A program made the translations under genes and the position numbers. The notes beneath the pieces were generated by a model that worked only from the letters and a program-made list of their open reading frames with translations, had not been told where the DNA came from and did no database searches. This document shows positions 25,912-35,339 of a stretch of DNA of 53,376 bases, in pieces (the first letter of the stretch is position 1; the number at the start of each line of letters is the position of its first letter). Origin of the DNA: an uncultured Lachnospiraceae bacterium (lineage in GTDB: Bacteria; Bacillota; Clostridia; Lachnospirales; Lachnospiraceae); contig CAJUJR010000009.1 of NCBI GenBank assembly GCA_910586605.1, positions 1 through 53,376 on the forward strand. The letters run 5' to 3'.

Positions 25912-26481
25912 TTAAAGCAGCCTCCTAAGCTCCTGCATCAAGCGGGAAAGCGGCAGCCCAACCACATTATAATAATCACCATGTATCCCTTTAATATACT
26001 CTGCAAAACAGCCCTGAATCCCATATGCACCTGCTTTATCCATACAATCGCCAGTTGCAATATATCCCTCAATCTGCTGTTTTTCCATAGGGAGCACTTC
26101 CACTTCTGTCATTACAGAAAAACTCCGTATTTCTTTTTCCCCATTCTGGCAAGAAACCAGCGCAACACCAGAATAAACCTGGTGGGTTGCCCCCTGGAGA
26201 CTGTAAAGCATCCTAAAAGCCTCTTCTTTATCAGAAGGCTTTCCAAGGACTTCCCCATCCTTTGTAACTACCGTATCTGAACCAATGACAATATACTCCC
26301 CTGTTACCCCTGCTGCCACGCTTTCCGCTTTCTGCCTTGCAAGCAGTTCCACTAACTTTGCCGGCTCTTTCTCTTTACATATCTCTTCTTCCATACTGGG
26401 AATTACTTCAAAAACCACCCCTACCTGGGAAAGCAGTTCTTTCCGCCGTGGAGAGGCGGACGCCAGTATAATCCGTTTCAT
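25912..26481 (-). CDS. maf: Maf-family nucleoside triphosphate pyrophosphatase
   Basis: A 189-residue Maf protein that hydrolyses non-canonical or dTTP/UTP-type nucleotides. The N-terminal ILASASPRRKELL and the motif VIGSDTVVTKDGEVLGKP are diagnostic, with a later DKAGAYGIQG. The ATG at 26481 has GGGGGAA upstream; the longer frame to 26562 adds 27 unrelated residues. It is last in the LTA synthase-SseB-DUF1266-maf run. Eight or more of the first residues fit the signature exactly. Confidence 0.93.
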   Translation of the reverse strand: MKRIILASASPRRKELLSQVGVVFEVIPSMEEEICKEKEPAKLVELLARQKAESVAAGVTGEYIVIGSDTVVTKDGEVLGKPSDKEEAFRMLYSLQGATHQVYSGVALVSCQNGEKEIRSFSVMTEVEVLPMEKQQIEGYIATGDCMDKAGAYGIQGCFAEYIKGIHGDYYNVVGLPLSRLMQELRRLL

Positions 26482-26531
26482 AAATTCCCCCTTCTTCCCT
26501 TGCATCGCTTTCCAACCACACAAGCAAAACT

Positions 26532-27374
26532 TTACCCTGCTTCTTTTAGGAGCTCCTGCCAAGATACGCCAGAAACCGGGAGGATTTCAGCGGTAAACAG
26601 GCTGTCATCATACAGCAGGTCGCCTTCTGACTGTTCTGCCTTAAGTTTTTCATAAATTGCCAGACGGTTGGTGTAATCTGAATGGGAAGCTTCCCTGTCA
26701 ATATCAGCAAACAGGCAGTAACCATCCAGCCAATTATTCTGTACTTCATCCCAGCTTGTAAATTTTTCCTTCAGCTTTTTTGCGGCAGGCTCTATCAATG
26801 CTTGTGCTTCCTTGCCATCAACATAGCCTGCAATATAGCCCCACTGGGCTAAATGGGAAATCCGGCACATGTCCCAAGCAAGCAGCCCTTTCTTCTGCCA
26901 TGTTTCCCAATTGTACTGTACCATTTGGTAATGGATTAATAAATCGCCGCTAAGCTGTTTCATTGCCCTTTTCAGTTCTTTTTCTGACATCTGTTCCATA
27001 GCTTTTGCTTCTTCATAAAAATTTTTCCGGCTTCCGGTTTTTAGCAAAAACTGAATTTGCGCCAAAAGTTCCTTCCGGTTATTAATCTCCCAGCTTGAAG
27101 CCAAGATATTTCCGGCTGATTTTTTATTTTCTTCTGTCGCCATATAGCCGCCAAAATAATATGGACTCCCATCATTCAAATAAAGCAGGACAGAGCCCAT
27201 TGCCCTGCCCCATAGTCCAAGGTTGGATCCCATTTCTTCATTGTGGTCAATCTCTTTTCTCTCTGGTTCTGGCGTTCCAACCCCTATTTTTTCTGACGAT
27301 GGGCTGCTGCAGCCAGCCAAAGTAGTTACCGCCAGGCTACAAGCACATAAAAACACTGCCAGCTTTTTTTTCAT
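26532..27374 (-). CDS. DUF1266 lipoprotein
   Basis: A 280-residue secreted lipoprotein with signal peptide MKKKLAVFLCACSLAVTTL and lipobox LAGCSS. The body has the DUF1266 pattern with WDMCRISHLAQWGYIAGY and NNWLDGYCLF. DUF1266 has no proven function. The ATG at 27374 is supported by GGAGGAG 4 bases upstream. The upstream spacer holds a repeat-derived hairpin (27394-27433). It lies between sseB and maf. Confidence 0.78.
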   Translation of the reverse strand: MKKKLAVFLCACSLAVTTLAGCSSPSSEKIGVGTPEPERKEIDHNEEMGSNLGLWGRAMGSVLLYLNDGSPYYFGGYMATEENKKSAGNILASSWEINNRKELLAQIQFLLKTGSRKNFYEEAKAMEQMSEKELKRAMKQLSGDLLIHYQMVQYNWETWQKKGLLAWDMCRISHLAQWGYIAGYVDGKEAQALIEPAAKKLKEKFTSWDEVQNNWLDGYCLFADIDREASHSDYTNRLAIYEKLKAEQSEGDLLYDDSLFTAEILPVSGVSWQELLKEAG

Positions 27375-27393
27375 ACTTCTCCTCCATTTACAG

Positions 27394-27433
27394 CTAGAGC
27401 GTGTTTGAAAATTCATTCTCAAACACACTCTAG
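27394..27433. repeat. dispersed repeat, copy 2 (15-bp inverted repeat)
   Basis: CTAGAGCGTGTTTGA (27394-27408) and its near-perfect complement (27419-27433, one mismatch) form a hairpin with a 10-base loop. No U-run follows. The first half, plus the following ATTCATTC, matches copies at 37.3 and 52.3 kb. Confidence 0.75.
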
Positions 27434-27445
27434 GAACTGAGTTCC

Positions 27446-28351
27446 TTACCCTTGAATCAAATCCAGTATTGTGCTTAATTCACTTCCTTCAGAAGGCGCC
27501 TGCCCCAAATCAACATCCTTTCCATCCTCCAAAAGCTGGTGCAGGTTGATTCCTTTTTCCGGCCCTTCCAGCACAATTGCATAATACCATACTTTCTGCT
27601 CCTTTTGATCCCATGCCACAAATACAGAAGAACAGGTATTTAACATCAGAAATTCCCTTGGCATTATAATCTGTACCAAAAGAAGGTCTTCACTAATATT
27701 TAACGGCATAAACTCAAAATTTTCTGCTGTATAAGGACATGCTACCTCCGTTGTATATAATTCATCATAAAGCTCCTTCATATAATCGCCCTGCTCTTTG
27801 CAAAGCCTGGAAACCATCTCTTCCTTTTCCGTAAAAAGCTTTTTTGGTAAATAAAACGATTCCATCTTATTACGTGTCAGATGGTGGAACTCTTCCAAAG
27901 AAACTTGAATCGTCTTTGGCTGCGCATTGTTCTGCTCATTTAATTGAAATATAATATTATGGGTATAAGCATTCACTACCACCCCTTTTAAATCAGGACG
28001 CTTCTTTAAAAAATCTACGCAAGATGAAAACTCCATATTTAAGTAAAGAGGAAACTTCGGCGCTTTTCCCCCTTTATTTAATTCAGCTTCAGAAGTAAAA
28101 ACAGCAAGGAACTTATCCTGCTTTTCATTTTCCAAGATGCATGGCTGCGGACGCACTCCTTCTGGTATTGCCTGCATTTTACCTGGATTCTTTAGAAGCT
28201 GGCTCATCACTTCTGGCTTTGTATCTCTTGGCATCAGCGCTGGGACACATACCATTGCACTTTTCAAAAGTTCCATAAACTCTTCGGATGGTGCGCCATC
28301 TCCCTTTTTTTTCATCTCATCCATTATTTTTTCCAGTTTATTATTTTCCAT
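27446..28351 (-). CDS. SseB-domain protein
   Basis: A 301-residue soluble protein with an SseB-like domain (EKQDKFLAVFTSEAELN, GVVVNAYTHNIIFQLN) in its first half. The C-terminal half is of a type that often follows SseB domains in Firmicutes. SseB domains are found in type III secretion and SseB-like enhancers, but in Clostridia the role is unknown. The ATG at 28351 has GAGGTTAA upstream; the frame start at 28363 adds four residues. It lies between the LTA-synthase-like gene and the DUF1266 lipoprotein. Confidence 0.75.
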   Translation of the reverse strand: MENNKLEKIMDEMKKKGDGAPSEEFMELLKSAMVCVPALMPRDTKPEVMSQLLKNPGKMQAIPEGVRPQPCILENEKQDKFLAVFTSEAELNKGGKAPKFPLYLNMEFSSCVDFLKKRPDLKGVVVNAYTHNIIFQLNEQNNAQPKTIQVSLEEFHHLTRNKMESFYLPKKLFTEKEEMVSRLCKEQGDYMKELYDELYTTEVACPYTAENFEFMPLNISEDLLLVQIIMPREFLMLNTCSSVFVAWDQKEQKVWYYAIVLEGPEKGINLHQLLEDGKDVDLGQAPSEGSELSTILDLIQG

Positions 28352-28376
28352 TGTTAACCTCATTTCCTTCTTTTAT

Positions 28377-31139
28377 TCATTCTGCCATCTGAAACAGGCT
28401 GCGCATTTTCCCTTTATCATTATCACTGTAATAAGCATACTGCAAAAGTTCATAATTGTGAAGAAGTTCTTTTATAGAATCTGTTTCATCTGTTTCATAT
28501 TTATGCCAATTTCCATCTAAATCCATATAACCATTGACATTCATTACAGGGATTTCCTGTGAAACCTTTTCAATATACTGGTTATACAGCGGGAGTTCAA
28601 TCCCTGCTTGTTTTAACAGAAGATTTTCAAGGTAGTTGTTGCTGAGCACCACGTCTTTTCCCTCTTCAATATCATAATTTGCCCAGATAACAAATGGCGT
28701 CACATACCTTTTCTGAATCTCTTCAAACGACCAGTCCCTCTGCTTCTTCCCAAAAATCTCCTCATAAAACTCTATTTCAATAGAAGGCTGATGATCCCCA
28801 AACATACAGATAATCGTCGGTTCTTCTTGCTTTTCAAAATAATCAATTAAATAAGCAAACGCATCATCTGAAACCTTTGTTGCAGAAAGAAACTCCTTTG
28901 TTTCCTCATAATATGCCCCATTCACAGAAACTGGGTCTTTCCATTTTGTATTTGTCAGATATCCGCCGTGGTTCTGGATTGTCATATCAAATACAAATAG
29001 AGGAGTGCCTTCTTTTTTCTTTTCATACAGCTCAATTACCTTTTTATAACTTTCCTTGTCACTGATATATCGCACATATTCTGGATTTTTAAAATCCTCA
29101 ATCGTCACAAAACGGTCAAACCGCATACTATTATAAGTGTTAATACGGTTCCAGTTCGCACCGCTGCTTGGATGGACTGCCATTGTACTGTAACCCAAGG
29201 ATTTCAAGTAATATGCCATTGAAAATGTTGACTCATGCATAAACTGCTGATAAACATTGCAGCCGCTTGGGAAAAATTTCATTGTATTTCCTGTCATAGC
29301 CTCAAATTCAGAATTGCTTGTCCCCGCCCCATAGATTGAGACATAGTCTTTCCCATAAATTGTATTCTCTGTCATCCCATGTAAAAACTCCAATGGGTCA
29401 CGGTTATAGTTTGTTTTGCCAATCTGGTCAAAATCGGCAAGGCTTTCATTCATAATTAAAATAATATTCGGCTGTTTTCCATTTAAAGCCTTATTTGCAT
29501 TGTAATCTTTATTTGACGTAAACTCTTTTTTACTGTCTGCCGGATTGGAAACTGGCGCCTGGGCATCTGCCTGTTCTTTTTTAAACTCCTCTAAAATCTC
29601 TGCAACCGTTTCCTGCGAATAACCAGATGGCTTAGAGACTGTCAGGTAATGGATATTCAGAAAAAAATTCATATAAAACCCATTTGTCCTGCAAGAAGCT
29701 ACCTTATTCCATACATTGTCAGTAATCTTACATCTTTCCAAGATAGGGGTATAATATAAAACGCCAATAACAGCAAAGGAAAGGAAAGCCGGTACTAAAT
29801 GGCGGCCGATTTTCCTGTACAGCTTTGTCTCTTTTTTCTTATCCCGGATGCGGAACAAGATAAAACACCACAGGATAAATGCGGGAAGCATGACAAATTG
29901 TGCAGGGGTCAAAGAAATCGTATATGTGCTCGCCACCTCTGTTGCCGTTTTCAACGCCAAAAGATCAGAAGGCAAAAAAGGCGTTCCCCTGACATTCATT
30001 AATACAAGGTTTGCAAGGCCGGATGGAAACAAAATACAATTTAGTATTAACACTGAAATTCCCATATTACCAGAAACAGCAAACAATAGGAATTGAACTG
30101 CAAGCAGCAATATCCATGTAAAAATCCAGGCATTCGGCCCCATATTCAAAAGGTTTTCATTCATCAGTTCAATACAGAACATCACAAGCAGCGGATTTAA
30201 GACTGTCATAACAATCCTAACTGTCCGGATTACCTTTGGCTCTATCAGGCACCATTTTACAAACTCTTTCAACGAAAATGCCTTCCTGTCTTTTAAAAGC
30301 TGCTCTTTATTCTTTTTCCGCTGAAGTTTCCTAAGACGCTTCTTTTTCTTTTCATCTATTGTATTTGAGCGGGAATAGCGGACTTTTGCAGAAGCATTTT
30401 TACTATTTGTCCTCTTTTCCTTTGCCTGCTCCTCCAGAATCTTTGCCTTTTCTTTCTGGCGCTGCCCCTTTTTCTTCCTTTTGCGGAGCATAACGCTATA
30501 TTCAGAAACACGTTCAAAACACAACACAAAAAGAACAGCAAATTCCAAGATAATTGCAATCACCGGGAAAATCTGATGGTAATAATACGTATAAGAAATA
30601 TTTAAACATTTTTTACGTGTCTGCATTTTTAAAGTAGACATATAAGTATTGGGATTCGTACGGTTTGTCGTATTCAGCGTTGGAACCGTATCATACTCCC
30701 TGTCTTTGGAACTACAGCTTATCCTGATACAGCAGGTTGCTCCTTGGGGAATTGTTACGGTATAATCCATAGCAATCCGGTAAGCGGCATTTGGCGTAAT
30801 CTTATCAACTGGGACAGTTGTTTCATACACCATATTATTATCGCCATCTAATATCTGGATTTTAAGTTCATCCCCAACCTCATCCCGTTCAAAGGAACCA
30901 AAACTTAAAGCAAATTCTGACAAAATCACCTTCCTGTCAAATTTAAACTTCTGCCTGACAAGCTCCGTTTTGTCCAAAATGCCAATAACAGCACTTTCCG
31001 AATTCCCTGCATCTACTGTTACCTTCTGCCTGGCAGTTAACGGACCTGTCAAAATAACCTGTAGGGCAATAATAAAAATGAAAAACACCAAAAACGTCAG
31101 GATTCTTTTTTTTGTAAAGCGGAAATATTTCTGTAACAT
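28377..31139 (-). CDS. LTA synthase-like membrane sulfatase/phosphoglycerol transferase
   Basis: A 920-residue membrane enzyme. After one N-terminal helix (about 12-33) comes a roughly 150-residue extracytoplasmic domain, then a second helix, a very basic cytoplasmic linker (KKGQRQKEKAKILEEQ...), and four or more further helices. The C-terminal half is a sulfatase-fold domain. The likely nucleophile Thr is in YGAGTSNSEFEAMTG, with metal-binding motifs NHGGY and FGDHQPSIE. The family makes or modifies teichoic acids or transfers phosphoglycerol. The inserted N-terminal part is larger than in plain LtaS (about 650 residues). The ATG at 31139 has a GGGGGA site. Confidence 0.85.
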   Translation of the reverse strand: MLQKYFRFTKKRILTFLVFFIFIIALQVILTGPLTARQKVTVDAGNSESAVIGILDKTELVRQKFKFDRKVILSEFALSFGSFERDEVGDELKIQILDGDNNMVYETTVPVDKITPNAAYRIAMDYTVTIPQGATCCIRISCSSKDREYDTVPTLNTTNRTNPNTYMSTLKMQTRKKCLNISYTYYYHQIFPVIAIILEFAVLFVLCFERVSEYSVMLRKRKKKGQRQKEKAKILEEQAKEKRTNSKNASAKVRYSRSNTIDEKKKKRLRKLQRKKNKEQLLKDRKAFSLKEFVKWCLIEPKVIRTVRIVMTVLNPLLVMFCIELMNENLLNMGPNAWIFTWILLLAVQFLLFAVSGNMGISVLILNCILFPSGLANLVLMNVRGTPFLPSDLLALKTATEVASTYTISLTPAQFVMLPAFILWCFILFRIRDKKKETKLYRKIGRHLVPAFLSFAVIGVLYYTPILERCKITDNVWNKVASCRTNGFYMNFFLNIHYLTVSKPSGYSQETVAEILEEFKKEQADAQAPVSNPADSKKEFTSNKDYNANKALNGKQPNIILIMNESLADFDQIGKTNYNRDPLEFLHGMTENTIYGKDYVSIYGAGTSNSEFEAMTGNTMKFFPSGCNVYQQFMHESTFSMAYYLKSLGYSTMAVHPSSGANWNRINTYNSMRFDRFVTIEDFKNPEYVRYISDKESYKKVIELYEKKKEGTPLFVFDMTIQNHGGYLTNTKWKDPVSVNGAYYEETKEFLSATKVSDDAFAYLIDYFEKQEEPTIICMFGDHQPSIEIEFYEEIFGKKQRDWSFEEIQKRYVTPFVIWANYDIEEGKDVVLSNNYLENLLLKQAGIELPLYNQYIEKVSQEIPVMNVNGYMDLDGNWHKYETDETDSIKELLHNYELLQYAYYSDNDKGKMRSLFQMAE

Positions 31140-31190
31140 CAAAATCCCCCATTCCAGCAAAAAACATTGTCACTATTTATGGCCGTTCTT

Positions 31191-31237
31191 AGGAACTGTA
31201 AATAATTAACTTGAACAATTATTTATTTACAGTCCCT
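31191..31237 (-). terminator. intercistronic hairpin after the YhfC-like gene
   Basis: The arms at 31191-31207 and 31217-31237 pair closely (AGGAACTGTAAATAATT with a 3-4 base length difference and one mismatch), with a 9-base loop. No clear U-run follows, so termination or RNA processing are both possible. Confidence 0.5.
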
Positions 31238-32114
31238 TATTTTCCTCTTCAATATTGCTTAGCTTCTTATTTGCCAATGCCCAGCCTTTCCCCTCTTGGG
31301 ACACTGTCCCTGTTTTCTGCTGTTTTGCCTTCCTTTTTTCATTTTCTCCCATTTTCCTATATATATTAAACGCTAAAATAAATACAACCATAAATACAAG
31401 GATCTGTAGCAAGACCATTACAAACTGCGGGACAGCCTCTGCCTGGTATAATCCCTGCGGCAGGTAAAACATGGCATGGAATAACATTGCATAGACGATT
31501 AGCCGTCTCCTGATTACAGCATTCCGCACTGCCTGGAAAACAAGCACAGATATGGCTATTTGCAGCGCGAACAATAAGAGCCCCGATACCGTATTCATTA
31601 CACATTCTGGTATATTTTGCAGTGTTATCCCTTTTAACTGTTCCTTATCCAGATAAGAGCTTATTTCTTCCTTGCCCCTGCTGTTAAGCAGAACCGCCCC
31701 CATATAGTACTGGAGGTTTCCCCAACCAATAACAAACATGCACTCAAGCCCGCCATGCCCGATTCCATAAGTAACCGCTGTCTGCCGGCTCTCCTTATGC
31801 TTCGTAAGAAAAGAAGAAAATGCCAAATACCGTCCTATTTCCTCTAAAAGTGCGGTAAAAATCCCCTGGTAAAGGGCATACAACACTGCATTAGAACGGA
31901 TTACTTTAGAAACTGGATGGTCTATGCCAACAAACAGCATAAATGGAACCGATTCAAAAAGCTTTGCAAAAGCAAAAAATGTTACCGCCCCAACAAGTGC
32001 CGGCATCAGGTTCTTTCTTGTCCGAAGCCTCCATGCCATCAGTACGGCAAGAGGAAATACAAAGCCAAGGACGCCTACCTCTAACAAATAATTCATTACA
32101 GCTGTAGAAACCAT
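31227..32114 (-). CDS. YhfC-family intramembrane metalloprotease-like protein
   Basis: A 295-residue polytopic protein (about 7-8 helices). The motifs LLEEIGRYLAFSSF and YGIGHGGLECM place it in the YhfC family, related to CPBP-type intramembrane proteases with paired Glu and His residues. Substrate is unknown; some relatives lie with ABC exporters. It begins 2 bp after the permease stop, so it is coupled to that exporter. A basic Lys/Gln-rich tail ends the protein. Confidence 0.8.
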   Translation of the reverse strand: MVSTAVMNYLLEVGVLGFVFPLAVLMAWRLRTRKNLMPALVGAVTFFAFAKLFESVPFMLFVGIDHPVSKVIRSNAVLYALYQGIFTALLEEIGRYLAFSSFLTKHKESRQTAVTYGIGHGGLECMFVIGWGNLQYYMGAVLLNSRGKEEISSYLDKEQLKGITLQNIPECVMNTVSGLLLFALQIAISVLVFQAVRNAVIRRRLIVYAMLFHAMFYLPQGLYQAEAVPQFVMVLLQILVFMVVFILAFNIYRKMGENEKRKAKQQKTGTVSQEGKGWALANKKLSNIEEENKGL

Positions 32115-32116
32115 AA

Positions 32117-33301
32117 TTAACCAACAATCCTTTCACTTTGGAACATTTTTGTTAAGACAAATGCCCCAAGCAATGTTACAGCCAGATTGCTAACAACTGT
32201 CACAAGCATCGTGCCTGCCGATACATTAAATTCAAAAATACGCACCATTGACTGAACACTGTTATAGGCTGGGATACAATAATAATACAGTTCTTCCTTT
32301 GCCCCATTGCCAAACATAGCAGTAATCCCAACTACCATTAAAAGAATCATGACAGGCGTTGCATAAGACTGCGCTTCCTTAATGCTTTTGGCATAGGCAG
32401 AAATCAGGGAAAGTACTGTAACAAACACCATGACAGTAGATAAAATCACAACCGCCAACAAAAGGTAATCTGTCACCGAATAAACCGACCCATCTAAATC
32501 ACCGGCAGCCCCCATTAACTTAGGCAGGGATAAAACCGTTCCAATTGTACTTGATGCGCCGCTTAACAATGCGATAATCGATAATGCGAGAATCTTCCCA
32601 ATCGCAATATGGCTTCTTTTTACTGGCGTTACAAGCAAAGTTGCGATTGTACCCCGCTCCTTTTCCCCTGCAATAGATTCCGGTGCAACCGCAAGTGTCC
32701 CGGAAAACAAAAAAATTAGTAAAAGCATTGGGAGCATAGAAGAGAATATGGAGCCAATTGCATCTTCCTTCTTTGCCAAATCATATGCGACCCCATCGCT
32801 TTTATTCAAATCGAAACGGTTAGAAAGCATTCCTTCAAACTCATTTAAAACGCTAGACATTGCCTGGAATGCCTTCTCAGAAGAAGTTTCGGAAGAATTA
32901 TAAAAAATCTGTACTTCCGGTGGAAGCGCACTGGAAGTTACCGGAAGCGGCTCTGCAATTCTTTCAGAAAAGTCTTCTGGAAAAACAACGCACAAATCTG
33001 TTTCCTTCTCCTGCAGCTTCTTCTTTGCCTGCTTTACCTCTTCCTCCGATGAAATCTCCTTAAAGCGGAACCCTTCCTTTAACATCATTTTCAGGGTATC
33101 ATCTTCTGGAAAATTCATTACATAGCACTCCGCTTTGTAATCCTCCTCCACAGAAAACTGGCTTGTTAACGCACTTCCCATAAAACTGTAAAGGACAAAA
33201 ATCATAAGCCCAGGCAGTAAAATTGTTGAAAAGGCAACCTTTTTATCTCCAAAAAAACGTGCCAGCTCTTTCTTCATAATTGTCAATATGGAATTATTCA
33301 T
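32117..33301 (-). CDS. ABC-2 type exporter permease (NatB-like)
   Basis: A 394-residue permease with an N-terminal helix, a large soluble loop of about 160 residues (EEDYKAECYVMNFPEDD...), and a five-helix ABC-2 core. Motifs EKERGTIATLLVTPVKR and ALSIIALLSG resemble Na+ exporter NatB and related membrane subunits. The ATG at 33301 has AGGTG upstream; a GTG at 33310 is an alternative. It overlaps the ATPase gene. The exported substrate is not determined by sequence. Confidence 0.82.
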   Translation of the reverse strand: MNNSILTIMKKELARFFGDKKVAFSTILLPGLMIFVLYSFMGSALTSQFSVEEDYKAECYVMNFPEDDTLKMMLKEGFRFKEISSEEEVKQAKKKLQEKETDLCVVFPEDFSERIAEPLPVTSSALPPEVQIFYNSSETSSEKAFQAMSSVLNEFEGMLSNRFDLNKSDGVAYDLAKKEDAIGSIFSSMLPMLLLIFLFSGTLAVAPESIAGEKERGTIATLLVTPVKRSHIAIGKILALSIIALLSGASSTIGTVLSLPKLMGAAGDLDGSVYSVTDYLLLAVVILSTVMVFVTVLSLISAYAKSIKEAQSYATPVMILLMVVGITAMFGNGAKEELYYYCIPAYNSVQSMVRIFEFNVSAGTMLVTVVSNLAVTLLGAFVLTKMFQSERIVG

Positions 33302-34073
33302 CTGTATCACCTACACTTTCTTTGTAGATTTCAAAAAACCTGTCCTCTAAAGGCATGCCTGCCTGTATATGTTCCAGTTTGTCGCAAACTGTCATCCCCC
33401 CATTAATAATAACGCCCACACGGTCGCAGACTTTTTCAATTAGGCTGAAAATATGTGTAGAAACAATAATGGTTTTTCCCTGATTTTTCAATTCCATCAA
33501 AAAATCGGTAACAACCTTTGCCGTTAAGACATCCAGGCCGTTTGTCGGTTCATCAAAAATAATAACATTTGGCCAATGTACTAAAGAAATAGCAAGCGAT
33601 ACCTTCTGCTTCATCCCAGTAGAAAGGTTTGCAACCTTCACTTCTGCAAACCTGTCAATGCCAAAGGTATGAAAAAGCATTTCTTTACGCTCTTTCACGG
33701 TTTCTTTTGGCACTTGATGAAGTTCTGAAAAGAAATCAAAAAGATAATTTGGTGTAAAAAAACCTTCTAATTTTAAATCAGTTGTTAAAAATGCAATTTT
33801 TTTCCGTACCTGCTCTGCATCTGATAAGATACTGCTTCCATCAATTACTGCATCTCCAGAATCCGGGCGGATTAATGTCGCTAACATCCGAAGCGTCGTT
33901 GTCTTCCCAGCGCCATTTGGCCCTAACAAGCCAAAAATTTCTCCCTCATACGCTGTAAAAGATAAATCTTTGACGGCTGTTTTTTTCTTTTCCTTTGTCC
34001 CTTCAATCTTTTGCTGTTTTGCGGAAAGTGAAAAGGTTTTGGAAAGATTTCTTACTTGAATCAGTTCTTTCAT
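33294..34073 (-). CDS. ABC transporter ATP-binding protein (NatA-like)
   Basis: A 259-residue ATPase. Walker A is GPNGAGKTTTLRML, the signature is NLSTGMKQKVSLAISL, and Walker B is VIIFDEPTNGLD. It powers the ABC-2 permease encoded immediately downstream, with overlapping reading frames. The start is ATG with AAGGAG upstream. A promoter lies at 34157-34185. Confidence 0.92.
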   Translation of the reverse strand: MKELIQVRNLSKTFSLSAKQQKIEGTKEKKKTAVKDLSFTAYEGEIFGLLGPNGAGKTTTLRMLATLIRPDSGDAVIDGSSILSDAEQVRKKIAFLTTDLKLEGFFTPNYLFDFFSELHQVPKETVKERKEMLFHTFGIDRFAEVKVANLSTGMKQKVSLAISLVHWPNVIIFDEPTNGLDVLTAKVVTDFLMELKNQGKTIIVSTHIFSLIEKVCDRVGVIINGGMTVCDKLEHIQAGMPLEDRFFEIYKESVGDTDE

Positions 34074-34156
34074 TATTTTTCTCCTTCTTGGTTTTAGTAT
34101 ACAGGCTTAATCCTGGAACGATGCCAGCACACCATAATAAACTGCGAATACTACCA

Positions 34157-34185
34157 ATATATCCTATTCTTCCTTTAACTGCAAG
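34157..34185 (-). promoter_or_regulatory. promoter of the ABC exporter operon
   Basis: On the minus strand TTGCAG (34180-34185), a 17-bp spacer and TATATT (34157-34162), about 84 bases before the ATPase start. It lies in the 195-bp gap after mtnA. Confidence 0.55.
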
Positions 34186-34268
34186 CATTCCGGTGAATAT
34201 TCAGATATTTTTAAGGTTTCCCCATTGCTATTTATAATAGATAACGGTTTCTTTGCTTTTCTGTCTCT

Positions 34269-35315
34269 TTAGCAGCTCCTTAAATCTGCAGGGGATTTTA
34301 CAATGCCACGTTCTGTAATAAATCCCGTAATCAGGCTGTTTTCCGTCACATCGAAAGCCGGGTTATAAATATTGACTCCTTTCACAGTCATTGGTTTCTG
34401 ATACCACATTTCAGAAACTTCTGCTGCATCCCTCTGCTCTATCACAATCTCCTTTCCTGTGGGGGTATTAAAGTCAATTGTTGAAGTTGGGGCGCATACA
34501 TAAAATGGCACCTTATAATAATGCGCCACTGCAGCCACAACAGAAGTCCCAATTTTATTTGCAGTATCCCCATTTGCCGCAACCCTGTCGCACCCAACCA
34601 AAACTGCCTGGATAAGCCCCTGTTGCATCAGGCTTGCCAACATATTGTCACAGAGCAAGGTAACATCAATTCCTGCAGAATATAACTCAAATGCAGTTAA
34701 GCGTGCACCCTGCAAAAGAGGGCGTGTTTCATCCGCATAGACACGGAAATGATATCCCTTTTCCTGCCCAATGTAAATCGGCGCAGTTGCCGTCCCATAT
34801 TTACAAGTAGCAAGCTGCCCTGCATTACAATGAGTCAAAATCCCATCCCCCTCCTTCAAAACACTCAGCCCATATTCCCCAATTTTTTTACAGACAGAAA
34901 TATCCTCCTGTTTCATTAAAAAAGCTTCCTCTAATAAAAGCCTCTTTAAAACTTCAGCAGGCGCTTCCGGGTTTTTATGGCAGACGTCCATCATCCGCCC
35001 CAAAGCCCAGGATAAATTAACGGCTGTCGGACGTGCAGAATTTAAAAATTCTTTTTTCTCCATCAACTCTTCCACAAAAGCATCCCTGTCCTGCGTTAGG
35101 ATCCGGTGTGCCAACGCTGCCAGCCCAAATGCCGCCGCCACGCCGATTGCAGGCGCCCCACGTACCTTTAACAGATAAATGGCATCCCATATATCCTGTG
35201 CTGCTGTCAACGAAAGCAGCACAATATCATTTGGGAGTTTTGTCTGGTCAATAATTACAAGGGCATGGTTTTCCATGTCATAATCAACTGTTTCATACTC
35301 TAAAATCGATTTCAT
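34269..35315 (-). CDS. mtnA: S-methyl-5-thioribose-1-phosphate isomerase
   Basis: A 348-residue sugar-phosphate isomerase of the eIF2B-like family, acting in methionine salvage. The patterns KVRGAPAIGVAAAFGLA, LTHCNAGQLATCKYGTA (catalytic Cys), and VGCDRVAANGDTANKIGT are diagnostic. The start has a GGGGGA site. It is downstream of citrate synthase and no other mtn genes are close, so it may serve a different 5-deoxyribose or nucleoside salvage path (inference). Confidence 0.93.
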   Translation of the reverse strand: MKSILEYETVDYDMENHALVIIDQTKLPNDIVLLSLTAAQDIWDAIYLLKVRGAPAIGVAAAFGLAALAHRILTQDRDAFVEELMEKKEFLNSARPTAVNLSWALGRMMDVCHKNPEAPAEVLKRLLLEEAFLMKQEDISVCKKIGEYGLSVLKEGDGILTHCNAGQLATCKYGTATAPIYIGQEKGYHFRVYADETRPLLQGARLTAFELYSAGIDVTLLCDNMLASLMQQGLIQAVLVGCDRVAANGDTANKIGTSVVAAVAHYYKVPFYVCAPTSTIDFNTPTGKEIVIEQRDAAEVSEMWYQKPMTVKGVNIYNPAFDVTENSLITGFITERGIVKSPADLRSC

Positions 35316-35339
35316 CTGTCCCCCGCTTTCTGGTGCAAA

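Noticed and set aside
27394..27433. Rho-independent terminator of sseB
   Set aside because: The hairpin lacks a U-run and matches a dispersed repeat.
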